Part shown: positions 53,332-61,595 of the stretch, piece after piece
Position numbering within the stretch: the first letter of the stretch is position 1
Layout of the letters: every line of letters starts with the position of its first letter
Origin: Cyanobacteria bacterium SBLK
GTDB taxonomy: Bacteria > Cyanobacteriota > Cyanobacteriia > Cyanobacteriales > Spirulinaceae
Length of the DNA: 64,000 nt
Direction of reading: 5' to 3'
NCBI GenBank assembly: GCA_017746715.1
Contig: JAGHZQ010000034.1
Coordinates: 124,001-188,000, forward strand
Translations under genes and position numbers: made by a program
Notes under the pieces: generated by a model
What the model was told of the DNA's origin: nothing
The model's input: the letters and a program-made list of their open reading frames with translations, nothing else
Database searches by the model: none

Positions 53332-54259
53332 ACGCGATCGCTAGAAAAATAACGCCCAATAATACACCAACTCCAGAGAGAAAAAGAATGCGCTCGATAA
53401 TGGAAGCATGCGCGACGATCGCGGTTTGTAAAAGTAAATTTCCGGCGGCAGGATCTTCTTGAACGATGGTACTATTGAGTTGAGTTTGTATCCCATTCAA
53501 AGAGGGCGATCGCGCCCCCAAAGTTAACAGCACGACTAGAATTGTACTGGGAAGCCATGTAAAACCAAGTACGAATAAACCATTTCGCCAACGAGGAGAG
53601 GCGATCGCGAGAATAAAGATAGAAAGCAGCAAAATTAACCCATAACTAAGACGAGGAATTAAAGTTGCGATTGAAAAGAATTGTCGGATATTGGCAAGGT
53701 TATTGTAATCGAGTTCGATATCTTCTTCTGTAATTGTCAGTTGCTCGGATATGCCACCAGGTAATTGAGAGGAGTTTAATTGCGATGGATCGATCGGAGG
53801 AGGTGTAGGAGGATTACCGGGAGGTAAAATAGGAGGTGTATTATTGTTTTCTGTCGGTAAATTTGAAATATTCGGATTGAGACTGTTGGCAATATTGGTT
53901 AAATCAATGGTAAACTCTACCCGATCTTTGCGACCGTGAAAATAATTAAAATGAGCATCGAGAACCGTTTCAAATAGATTTTGCACGAAATCATCGGGAA
54001 GAGATTGAGCAATCGCCGTGAAAATTTGGCGATTATTCCCGAGCGGAAGATTCTCCAACTGCGGGATCGCGTCTTGCAACTTTTCTTGCAACGCAGCAGC
54101 AAGAAATTCATCGTAAGCATTGCTCTCGTTAAACCAAGTTTTTACAGTTTGAACGTTGGTAATTTGTTGTACGATCGCCGTAGCGGGTAAAAAAAAGATT
54201 AGTGCGATCGCGAGAATTAAAGCCAATAAAATCGAGAAAAACCAGCGCAATGCTTTCAT
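53306..54259 (-). CDS. hypothetical membrane protein with exported domain
   Basis: The 317-residue protein has an N-terminal helix (WFFSILLALILAIALIFFLP), an exported region with an NTPPILPPGNPPTPPPIDPS proline-rich linker, and three C-terminal helices (RLSYGLILLLSIFILAIA, LPSTILVVLLTLG, ILFLSGVGVLLGVIFLAI). No named family is recognised. It is divergent from murT by 140 bases. Confidence 0.6.
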   Translation of the reverse strand: MKALRWFFSILLALILAIALIFFLPATAIVQQITNVQTVKTWFNESNAYDEFLAAALQEKLQDAIPQLENLPLGNNRQIFTAIAQSLPDDFVQNLFETVLDAHFNYFHGRKDRVEFTIDLTNIANSLNPNISNLPTENNNTPPILPPGNPPTPPPIDPSQLNSSQLPGGISEQLTITEEDIELDYNNLANIRQFFSIATLIPRLSYGLILLLSIFILAIASPRWRNGLFVLGFTWLPSTILVVLLTLGARSPSLNGIQTQLNSTIVQEDPAAGNLLLQTAIVAHASIIERILFLSGVGVLLGVIFLAIAFMNRRISA

Positions 54260-54400
54260 CGGATTGGGTCTGCTTGAATGAGCCAGTGTCAGTCTATCGT
54301 AAACGCATCACGATCGAAATACCTGTGGCGATCGCAAAATTTATTGATAATCGCTCCTCAATGGTTGATAATTGGGGTTGGCTTGTTAATAACCGAACGC

Positions 54401-55747
54401 ATGAACGTATTCGATCGCATTCGCCTAGGACTGGCAGTAGGGGTTGCCAAAACCGTTACGGCTATAGTCAAAGGTTTAAAATTAGGAGCGGCTAGCGTGC
54501 TTCCGGGAGAGGTTTCTCGGCGCATTCACCCTCGTTTATTACCGCTACTCTTCGAGCAAGTCAAACAGGGAGTAATTCTCATTGTCGGGACGAATGGGAA
54601 AACAACCACCTCTCTTTTATTGCGAAAAATCTTAGAGGATTGCGGTGCAAAAGTGACCCATAATGCAACGGGAGCCAACTTAATTAACGGTTTAATTACG
54701 GCACTTTTAGCCGATACCAATTTAGTCGGACAATTAAAAACAGATTATGCTATTTTAGAAGTGGATGAAAATATTTTACCTCTGCTTCTTAAAAATTGTC
54801 GTCCTCGCTATATTTTGGGTTTGAATTTGTTTCGCGATCAGTTGGATCGCTATGGGGAAGTCGATACGATTAGTTTTCGCTGGAAACAAGCGATCGCGCC
54901 TCTTCCTCAAAACACTACAGTTATCCTCAATGCAGACGATCCCACCCTCTCTTATTTAGGACAAAATTTATCTCAAAAAGTCCTCTTTTTTGGTTTAAAC
55001 GAACCCGATCGCTATCTCGAAGAAATTCCTCATGCTGTCGATTCAATTTACTGTCCCAGTTGCGGTCATCTTTTAAATTATCAAGGGGTTTATCTTTCTC
55101 ATCTTGGCGATTACAGTTGCCCGAAATGCGGTTTTGAAAAGAGTAAAACTTCGATTGACAGTCAAGAATGGGGTCAAATTCTCATTGGAATTTATAATAA
55201 GTATAACACGCTCGCCGCTGGATTATTAGCGCAAGAAATTGGGATTTCTCGAAATAATATTAACGCTACCATTCAAAATTTTCGAGCAGCTTTTGGACGA
55301 GCAGAAGAATTAACGGTAAAAGGCAAACACGTCCGTATTTTACTCTCTAAAAATCCCGTGGGAATGAATGAAACTATCCGCGCCGTTAACGATATCAAAA
55401 TGCAGGGTCACTCCTCAACAACTTTGATCGTTCTTAACGATCGCATTCCCGATGGTACGGATGTGTCTTGGATTTGGGATGTCGATACGGAAAAATTAGT
55501 CCATTTAGGAGGAACGATTGTTGTCAGTGGCGATCGCGTTTACGATATGGCATTGCGCCTCAAATACAGCCAAAACAGCCAAGAAATAAACGCGAAACCA
55601 TTATATCTTATCGTTAAAGAAGATTTACAAGAAGCTATTCAAGCGGCTTTAGAAAACAGCCCGAGTGAGGAAACTTTGCATATTCTTCCTACCTATTCGG
55701 CAATGTTAGAAGTACGGAAAATTCTGACGGGGAGAGAGATACTATAA
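54401..55747 (+). CDS. murT: lipid II isoglutaminyl synthase, MurT-type subunit
   Basis: The 448-residue Mur-ligase-like protein has the ATP loop LIVGTNGKTTTSLLL, a central RQDLDR-like FRDQLDRYGE, a four-cysteine zinc ribbon (CPSCG, CPKCG) and a C-terminal DUF1727 domain. MurT with GatD amidates the D-glutamate of lipid II in Gram-positive bacteria. No gatD lies beside it. The start at ATG 54401 (MNVFDRIRLGL) is used instead of an upstream frame start at 54278. The gene converges on the metallophosphoesterase with only two bases between the stops. Confidence 0.85.
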   Translation: MNVFDRIRLGLAVGVAKTVTAIVKGLKLGAASVLPGEVSRRIHPRLLPLLFEQVKQGVILIVGTNGKTTTSLLLRKILEDCGAKVTHNATGANLINGLITALLADTNLVGQLKTDYAILEVDENILPLLLKNCRPRYILGLNLFRDQLDRYGEVDTISFRWKQAIAPLPQNTTVILNADDPTLSYLGQNLSQKVLFFGLNEPDRYLEEIPHAVDSIYCPSCGHLLNYQGVYLSHLGDYSCPKCGFEKSKTSIDSQEWGQILIGIYNKYNTLAAGLLAQEIGISRNNINATIQNFRAAFGRAEELTVKGKHVRILLSKNPVGMNETIRAVNDIKMQGHSSTTLIVLNDRIPDGTDVSWIWDVDTEKLVHLGGTIVVSGDRVYDMALRLKYSQNSQEINAKPLYLIVKEDLQEAIQAALENSPSEETLHILPTYSAMLEVRKILTGREIL

Positions 55748-55749
55748 AA

Positions 55750-56496
55750 TCAAATTTCTACGATCAATCCTGGGTCGAATTTCGGGTTAAATTTTTGGGG
55801 ATATCCGCGAGGATTGGAAATAATTCGCGTATTGCCGATATAATAATCAACAGAGTGGTGTAAATGTCCATGAACCCATAAATTCACATTAGATTTTACG
55901 ATCGCCTCATCGAGATCGGATGCGTAAGCTGCTGTTAAAAGGTTTTGTAAATCGCGGGAAGGAATGGATTTCTTACTTGGTGCGTGATGGGTAATGGCAA
56001 CAGTTTTAGAAGTTGCAATACGTGTAAAATTAGCTTGTAACCAAGCAAAAGATTTTTGATGAATCATTGCCGTATCTCGCGATCGCAGTCGAGAATATTG
56101 AGGAGATACGCGAATTTTGCGATAGTCATTCATTTTTTGCGTTGCCCGATATCCAGCACTTATCGGATCGCCGAATAGTCGGAAGTTTGTCCATAGGGTA
56201 CAACCGAGAAAAGTAACATCATTGAAGATAAAGAGATCGTTCTCTAGAATTGAAACATTTGTTCTTGTTGCGATTTTTTTTAACCGCTCGATAAGTTTGG
56301 GATATGCCTGCGTATAATATTCGTGATTGCCTAAAATATAGAGAACAGGGCGATCTGTAACTTCTCGAACTGCCCATAATAATCCCCTACAGCCAATATG
56401 AATATCTCCAGCCAGAATAATGATATCTGCATCTGTATCGGGGATGCGAAGATCTTGGAATTCTAAATGTAAGTCACTTAAAATCAAAATTTTCAT
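55750..56496 (-). CDS. calcineurin-like metallophosphoesterase
   Basis: The 248-residue phosphoesterase has the five metal motifs in order: ILSDLHLEF, LAGDIHIGC, LGNHEYY, THHAPS and HGHLHHSVD. Substrates in this family range from nucleotides to phosphoproteins, so the function is not settled. It lies tail to tail with murT. Confidence 0.88.
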   Translation of the reverse strand: MKILILSDLHLEFQDLRIPDTDADIIILAGDIHIGCRGLLWAVREVTDRPVLYILGNHEYYTQAYPKLIERLKKIATRTNVSILENDLFIFNDVTFLGCTLWTNFRLFGDPISAGYRATQKMNDYRKIRVSPQYSRLRSRDTAMIHQKSFAWLQANFTRIATSKTVAITHHAPSKKSIPSRDLQNLLTAAYASDLDEAIVKSNVNLWVHGHLHHSVDYYIGNTRIISNPRGYPQKFNPKFDPGLIVEI

Positions 56497-57180
56497 GTTC
56501 TTTTTCGCGATCGTATTTTAAATCAATACCCTCAATCGCTTCTCACCTCTTAATACCTATATTGTACTCTATATATTTGCCTAACTCTTCCCTCCTCTGG
56601 GATAAAAAGTAGGTTCATTAGCTTAAAAGAATAAATAAGTTTTTAACCTTAACATAAATTTTATCAATAGTTTCTTGATTTTTTATTGGCAGATGAGTTC
56701 CCAAAAAGCTATCTTGAAAATAGCGAATGAACGAGTTTAGCGATGGTGAAAGGATTTCAATCGAGCAATGCTCTGGTGGCAGGAATGATTTCTCTCCCCC
56801 TCTTCCCTCCCATCTTAGCCCGTGCTCGTTTACCCCAGACAAGCCGTGCGACTTTTCCTACAGGCTGCATTTTAGACGAAGATAATGCACTGGATTTTTT
56901 CGATCGAGACGCAGTGTACGAGTGCATCGAAGTTTGTGTCTGCTTATTCGGATAAATTTCAGCAGACTTATTCTCACGAACAGTTTATCTCCCTTTTTGC
57001 CGCTTTAGAACGACGCGATCGCGAAGTACGTCTAGAGATCGGTAATTTCTTGAGAAATAATGTTCCAGGGTATTTGCAGCAAATCAGTCGCTAAAATAGA
57101 ACTAACGAGCCTTAATACGAGTGCATCTCCAACTTATTCTCTGTGCAACTTATTCTCTGTGGCAGACGAAAAGGAACTTC
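56497..57180. other. 684-base intergenic region with small ORFs
   Basis: The region between the metallophosphoesterase and cheR has no convincing large gene. Three short frames of 69-74 codons are open; one of them, at 56885, is described separately. The left part is A/T-rich. No tRNA or conserved RNA motif is seen. Confidence 0.5.
56885..57094 (+). CDS. possible small protein before cheR, 69 aa
   Basis: The C-terminal two thirds read like a folded helical protein (YSHEQFISLFAALERRDREV, IGNFLRNNVPGYLQQISR), while the first 15 residues do not. The frame may be the end of a gene whose start was lost or frameshifted from the 56743 frame. It lies 86 bases before cheR. No family is recognised. 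Confidence 0.3.
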   Translation: MHWIFSIETQCTSASKFVSAYSDKFQQTYSHEQFISLFAALERRDREVRLEIGNFLRNNVPGYLQQISR

Positions 57181-58662
57181 ATGTCCTCAAGACAAAAACT
57201 TAATCCCCTCCTCATTGAATCTTTTGTTCGCTTGATTGCCAAACGAACGGGATTGGAAATACAAGAACGCGATTGCAAAATCTTGGAACGCGCCATTCAA
57301 TCTCGCATGAAATCTCTTCACTTATCTGCGGTTAACTCTTATTATAATTGTTTGGCTGATGAAACCCAACAAAATTCGCAAGAATGGCAAACTTTAATTG
57401 GTCTATTAACCAATCCAGAAAGCTATTTTTTTCGCGATCGCGGCCAATTTTCTCTCCTCAAAGGCCATATCTTTCCAGAACTGATCGAACGCCGCCAACA
57501 GGCAAAAACGTTGCGAGTATGGAGTGCGGGATGCTCTACTGGTGAAGAAGTTTATTCTTTGGCAATTTTACTCGAGGAACTGTTACCGGATATCGATTGC
57601 TGGAATCTTTTTATTTTAGGAACGGATATTAACCTTATAACTTTACAAAAAGCACGGGAAGGACTTTATGGAAATTGGTCGTTTCGGAGTTCGGATACCG
57701 AACTTCAACAACAATATTTCCACGCAACCGATCGCGGTTATCTTCTACACGAGCGCATTCGCCGACGCGTACAGTTTCACTACAGCAACTTAGCCGATCT
57801 ATCCAGTTTTCCCTATAACGATCCAAATTATTTCGATTTGATTATCTGTCGCAACGTTTTTATCTACTTTTCCCAAACTGCAACGCAAAATGCCCTCATG
57901 AGTTTTTCACAATTGCTATCTTTTGATGGATATTTACTTACGGGTCACGCAGAATTATACGGACAGGATTTAACTTTATTTCAAAGCAAAATTTTTCCCG
58001 AATCAATTCTTTATCAAAAGAATGTTAGAAGACGAGAAAATGAGAAAGAAGTATTGCTAAAAGACGCGAATACCCCTCGGATTGCTAACCCATCAATACG
58101 ATTAAAGTCTTCTCGAGAGCGCGATCCAGAGATTTCTCTAAAACCAGAATTTAATGCTCTCCATGCTTCTCGCGATCGCCAAGATTATCTCTCTACTGCA
58201 TCAATTCCTATTTGGGTTGAAGAGCAAAATCGAGTTTCACTGGAACAATGTCTTCAAGAAGCAGAAACATTATTCTTGCAAAAAGAGTATATCGCTGCAA
58301 TTGCGAGGGCAAAATATGCCTTGAATTTAAAACCAAAGAGTTTTGATGCGTTTTACCTTTTAGCAAAAATTCATGCTAATTCCGGGCAATATCAGCAGGC
58401 TATTAACTGTTGTCAAAAAGCATTGAAAATTGATGGATTTTCAGTTAATATTTATTATTTACTTGCCCAAATTTCCCGCGAATGTGGTAATTTTACTGAA
58501 GAAAAGAAATATTATAAAAAAATTGTTTATCTCGAACCGAATTCAATTGCAGCCTATCGCGAACTTGCTTATCTCTACCATTGTGAAGGCGATCGCGATC
58601 GTGCCAATAAAATGTACTATACCGCTCTAGAACTGGAAAGACAAAGCACGAGTAAAGAGTAA
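57181..58662 (+). CDS. CheR-type protein-glutamate methyltransferase with TPR tail
   Basis: The 493-residue protein has a CheR domain at about 1-275: N-terminal helical part (FVRLIAKRTGLEIQERDCKI, NPESYFFRD), SAM motif RVWSAGCSTGEEVYSLAIL, LGTDINLITLQKAREG, and FDLIICRNVFIYF. Residues about 380-480 are three to four TPR repeats (EYIAAIARAKYALNLKPKSF, GQYQQAINCCQKALKIDGF). CheR methylates chemoreceptors; CheR-TPR fusions occur in accessory chemosensory clusters. ATG 57181 is used, since the upstream codons do not fit the domain. It is followed by a double-CheW gene. Confidence 0.9.
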   Translation: MSSRQKLNPLLIESFVRLIAKRTGLEIQERDCKILERAIQSRMKSLHLSAVNSYYNCLADETQQNSQEWQTLIGLLTNPESYFFRDRGQFSLLKGHIFPELIERRQQAKTLRVWSAGCSTGEEVYSLAILLEELLPDIDCWNLFILGTDINLITLQKAREGLYGNWSFRSSDTELQQQYFHATDRGYLLHERIRRRVQFHYSNLADLSSFPYNDPNYFDLIICRNVFIYFSQTATQNALMSFSQLLSFDGYLLTGHAELYGQDLTLFQSKIFPESILYQKNVRRRENEKEVLLKDANTPRIANPSIRLKSSRERDPEISLKPEFNALHASRDRQDYLSTASIPIWVEEQNRVSLEQCLQEAETLFLQKEYIAAIARAKYALNLKPKSFDAFYLLAKIHANSGQYQQAINCCQKALKIDGFSVNIYYLLAQISRECGNFTEEKKYYKKIVYLEPNSIAAYRELAYLYHCEGDRDRANKMYYTALELERQSTSKE

Positions 58663-58772
58663 AAAGAACTCATGCCTAACCCAGACCCATCTCCAACCCA
58701 CACCCACTTCCCTTCTACATCCTCCTACTAGAGGAAAGAGAGAGAGCAAGAGAGGAGAGATCGGCAAACAAC

Positions 58773-58806
58773 ACTTCGACTTCGCGGCTGCTGAGCCTGT
58801 CGAAGT
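58773..58806. repeat. hairpin-forming interspersed repeat before the CheW gene
   Basis: ACTTCGAC and GTCGAAGT form the outer stem, with an inner GGCT/AGCC stem. Its reverse complement contains CTTCGACAGGCTC, one base different from CTTCGGCAGGCTC in the 55-bp units at 13871-14090. It is followed by CAAACAACAAAC and the CheW start, an arrangement also found before dnaE-N. Confidence 0.7.
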
Positions 58807-58835
58807 ACAGTGCAAGCAAACAACAAACAAAAAAT

Positions 58836-59906
58836 ATGCAAACTTATCTTACCTTTAACTTGGGTCAATCCACCTACGGTCTTGAAACAGAAGTTGTTGA
58901 AGAAATCTTTTTTCTTCCCGAAATTACTCCCATTCTCGATGCACCCCGAGAGATTGTCGGCTTAATTAATTTGCGGGGTAAAATTCTGCCAATTATCGAT
59001 CTTTATTTACGCTTTGGCTATCATTCTCCTGAATATTCTTTAACAGATAGCATTATCGTTATTCATTGGCAAAATCGACGGATTGGTATTATTGCGAACC
59101 AAGTCTGTGAGGTTCGTCAATTTCCGACCGCAGAAATTGCGACCCACTTAGCATACGAAAGAGATGAAGAAACCGGGGCAGAATTGTCCTTGAAGAAAGG
59201 AATTGCTAAAATCGAAGAGAAGATTATTGTTTTACTCAATCCCGAATCTTTAGTTCTAACTGCAAAGCAAAACAGCGATCGCGACTCCGAAGGCATACTT
59301 AATTTAGATATTAACGAATTAGAAGAATTAAAAGGAGAAACAGAACAAAACTTACAATCCATTCGTATCTTTTATGACCATGCAACGCGAGAAGAAAGAC
59401 AAATTTTAAAAGAGCGAATGCTTGCTTTAATGCAGCAAAATGAATTGATTGACAAGCATCGATTTGTTCCTTTAACAGCGGTTAGATTAGGAAAAGAAAC
59501 TTTTGGAATCGATCTAAAAATTGTGCGCGAGTTTACCGAAGTAGTCAAAATTACCCCCGTCCCTTGCTGTCCTCCTCATATTGTAGGTAATATTAATTTA
59601 CGAGGAGAAATCATTACCTTAATTGATATTTGTAACCTGTTAGAACTCCCATGGATCGAGCGATCTCTGCCAACCCAAGTGGTTATCGTCGATATTGATG
59701 GTTTAATTGCTGGCGTTGTAGTGGATGAGGTGTTTGACGTGCTTTTACTCGATCCTGCCGAAATATCTTCAGTGCCAACTGCCATCCAAGCAATCGACGA
59801 TGAATATCTACAAGGAGCAACCATTTATCAAGAAAAGATGCTCGGATTGTTAAATTTAACTAAAATTGTCACCCAAGGTGGATTAGTTGTCGATGAAGCA
59901 ATTTGA
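58836..59906 (+). CDS. double CheW-domain chemosensory coupling protein
   Basis: The 356-residue protein has two CheW-like domains: the first at about 1-150 (LTFNLGQSTYGLETEVVEEIF, PREIVGLINLRGKILPIIDLY), the second at about 200-345 (LTAVRLGKETFGIDLKIVREF, PCCPPHIVGNINLRGEIITL). CheW couples receptors to CheA. No CheA, receptor or CheY is adjacent. The leader is a CAAACAACAAACAAAAAAT run without a Shine-Dalgarno sequence. It follows cheR in the same direction and the two likely work together. Confidence 0.9.
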   Translation: MQTYLTFNLGQSTYGLETEVVEEIFFLPEITPILDAPREIVGLINLRGKILPIIDLYLRFGYHSPEYSLTDSIIVIHWQNRRIGIIANQVCEVRQFPTAEIATHLAYERDEETGAELSLKKGIAKIEEKIIVLLNPESLVLTAKQNSDRDSEGILNLDINELEELKGETEQNLQSIRIFYDHATREERQILKERMLALMQQNELIDKHRFVPLTAVRLGKETFGIDLKIVREFTEVVKITPVPCCPPHIVGNINLRGEIITLIDICNLLELPWIERSLPTQVVIVDIDGLIAGVVVDEVFDVLLLDPAEISSVPTAIQAIDDEYLQGATIYQEKMLGLLNLTKIVTQGGLVVDEAI

Positions 59907-60090
59907 ACAATTCAAAATTCAACAGGTTGGTTGGATCTGCTGAACTGCGGTGTGACTGGGGAATGCCGCTCGAGAGAGGGAAGGCGCACCAAGAGAACAT
60001 TCAGCATCCCCCAACCTCAAAATTATCAATTCAAAAAAGCGATCGCTATAGATTGGCGAAGGATTATTACAGCGATCGCGAACTGTTGTC

Positions 60091-60843
60091 TCAAGTATCT
60101 AAATCGTTTGGGGTTGGTGCTTGTCCGATCGCTCCTTGGAGTTTAAAGATTAGCTCTCCTTCAAACTGCCCGTCAAGTCGCAAATCTTCGATCGCAAAAG
60201 TGTTCCCTTCTCCTGTCAAATCGACCATTTGACCCCAGAAAAAGTCATTGTCAGTATTATCCGTTGCTAGAGAGAATAAAGGACGCGACGTGTGTTTGAA
60301 TTGGGGATCCGCAATAATATCCGCAACTTTACCTTTGCTAACGAACATGAGGCCAAAACGATCGCCCGGTTGCAGGACAAATTCTTGATGGGAAGATGTT
60401 TTCAGGCGATCGCGAGGGAGGGTATATCCCCATGGGGAATGACTTACACTCCGCAAGGCAGCTTGGCGAATAAATGCGTCAGAATCCGAGATGGACTCGT
60501 CCATTTCTGCCAAGCTAAAGATCGCAACTTCTCCGCCATCGTTCCAGCCTTCAAAAAGAAAGTCAATCTCAACTTTTCCCGTATTGCCTACTGTAAAAAA
60601 ACCCGCGATGAATTTGGGGATTATCTCTTTCAGTTGTATCCCTAACATTGGATATTCATCAAAGTCGATGCTTTCTGGATAAGTGCGATCGAGAAGGAGT
60701 TCTCCACCGCCAAAATCAAAGCCAAACAGATAACTGGGAGTTAAAATGGGCTCGAGGAGAAAAATATCGGGATTCTTTCGAGAAGATTCGAGCAAACGTA
60801 GAAATTGTTGCCACCAGTGCCGAATGTACCGCAAGACAGTCAT
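60091..60843 (-). CDS. DUF4114-like protein
   Basis: The protein of about 250 residues has no clear signal peptide and a beta-rich domain (LGIQLKEIIPKFIAGFFTVG, VEIDFLFEGWNDGGEVAIFS, RPLFSLATDNTDNDFFWGQM, NTFAIEDLRLDG) that resembles DUF4114-type domains with the FAxEDL motif. The function is unknown. I start at ATG 60843; the frame stays open to 61020 but those residues have no domain character. It converges on the CheW gene. Confidence 0.6.
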   Translation of the reverse strand: MTVLRYIRHWWQQFLRLLESSRKNPDIFLLEPILTPSYLFGFDFGGGELLLDRTYPESIDFDEYPMLGIQLKEIIPKFIAGFFTVGNTGKVEIDFLFEGWNDGGEVAIFSLAEMDESISDSDAFIRQAALRSVSHSPWGYTLPRDRLKTSSHQEFVLQPGDRFGLMFVSKGKVADIIADPQFKHTSRPLFSLATDNTDNDFFWGQMVDLTGEGNTFAIEDLRLDGQFEGELIFKLQGAIGQAPTPNDLDT

Positions 60844-61595
60844 AATGGAGTTTGAGTATAGAAACCACACGTAGGAGCGACGGATAGATTCAAAGTTGCA
60901 CGATCTCAACCCTCGAGGATTCTCGAATGTCAATATGCTGTTTGAATTTTCATCCTGAATCTCTTGGCAGTCGGTTTGAAACATCGCCTCAATTGGCGAT
61001 CGCACTGCCGTGACTCCCACTGTGATTAGCTTGCCAGATCTTTTCCGACTTTGAAGATCGCTCGGGATCGGTATCGATTCGATCTCAAACGATCTTGACA
61101 GAAAAGAGTCTTACGGATAGGTGGATTGACATCTCAATTCTGAAGTCGATATTACTTCTGGGGTTCGTGGCGAGGGGATTATGCACTTTTTCAGAAAAAC
61201 TTTTTGCTGAAATTGAGACTCAAGGGGGAAAAAAGCAGAGCGGGGGAATTCCTCGCTGCAAAAGCATGGTCGAGAAAACCTTTTTCGACCTAAACACGAT
61301 ACATCTAGTTAATTTATTCTGTTATACCTGCCGTCTTCTTCCTTTTGAATTTTGATGATGTTGGAAGATTTGTGTTACTAAAACTTGTCTGAATTCAAAA
61401 AAGTTAATACACTAAATAGAGAATTTAACAGCTTTTGAGAGTTAGGTTTATCACAATAAATTTATACGCGGTATCAATAAAATTGTATCTGCTTCAATAT
61501 ATTTTTGTGAATCGGTCTGGGGCGCATTCTGCTGCAATCAACAATTGGCCGGCTCTCCTCGCTGTAGACTTACCATTTTTTAAGGTATATTGCCT
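60844..61595. other. long intergenic region before the third mscS gene
   Basis: These roughly 750 bases include an open extension of the DUF4114-like frame (to 61020), an 86-codon plus-strand frame at 61095-61355 with no domain character, an imperfect GC-rich hairpin at 61235-61259, and an A/T-rich stretch up to 61595. No RNA gene or mobile element is recognised. It probably carries the mscS promoter. Confidence 0.5.

Noticed and set aside
59903..60232. 109-codon frame following the CheW gene, as a possible third chemotaxis gene
   Set aside because: It has no domain character and its second half is antisense to the DUF4114-like gene.
61095..61355. 86-codon frame in the gap before the third mscS gene
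   Set aside because: No ribosome-binding site, no recognisable fold, and mixed composition; probably chance.
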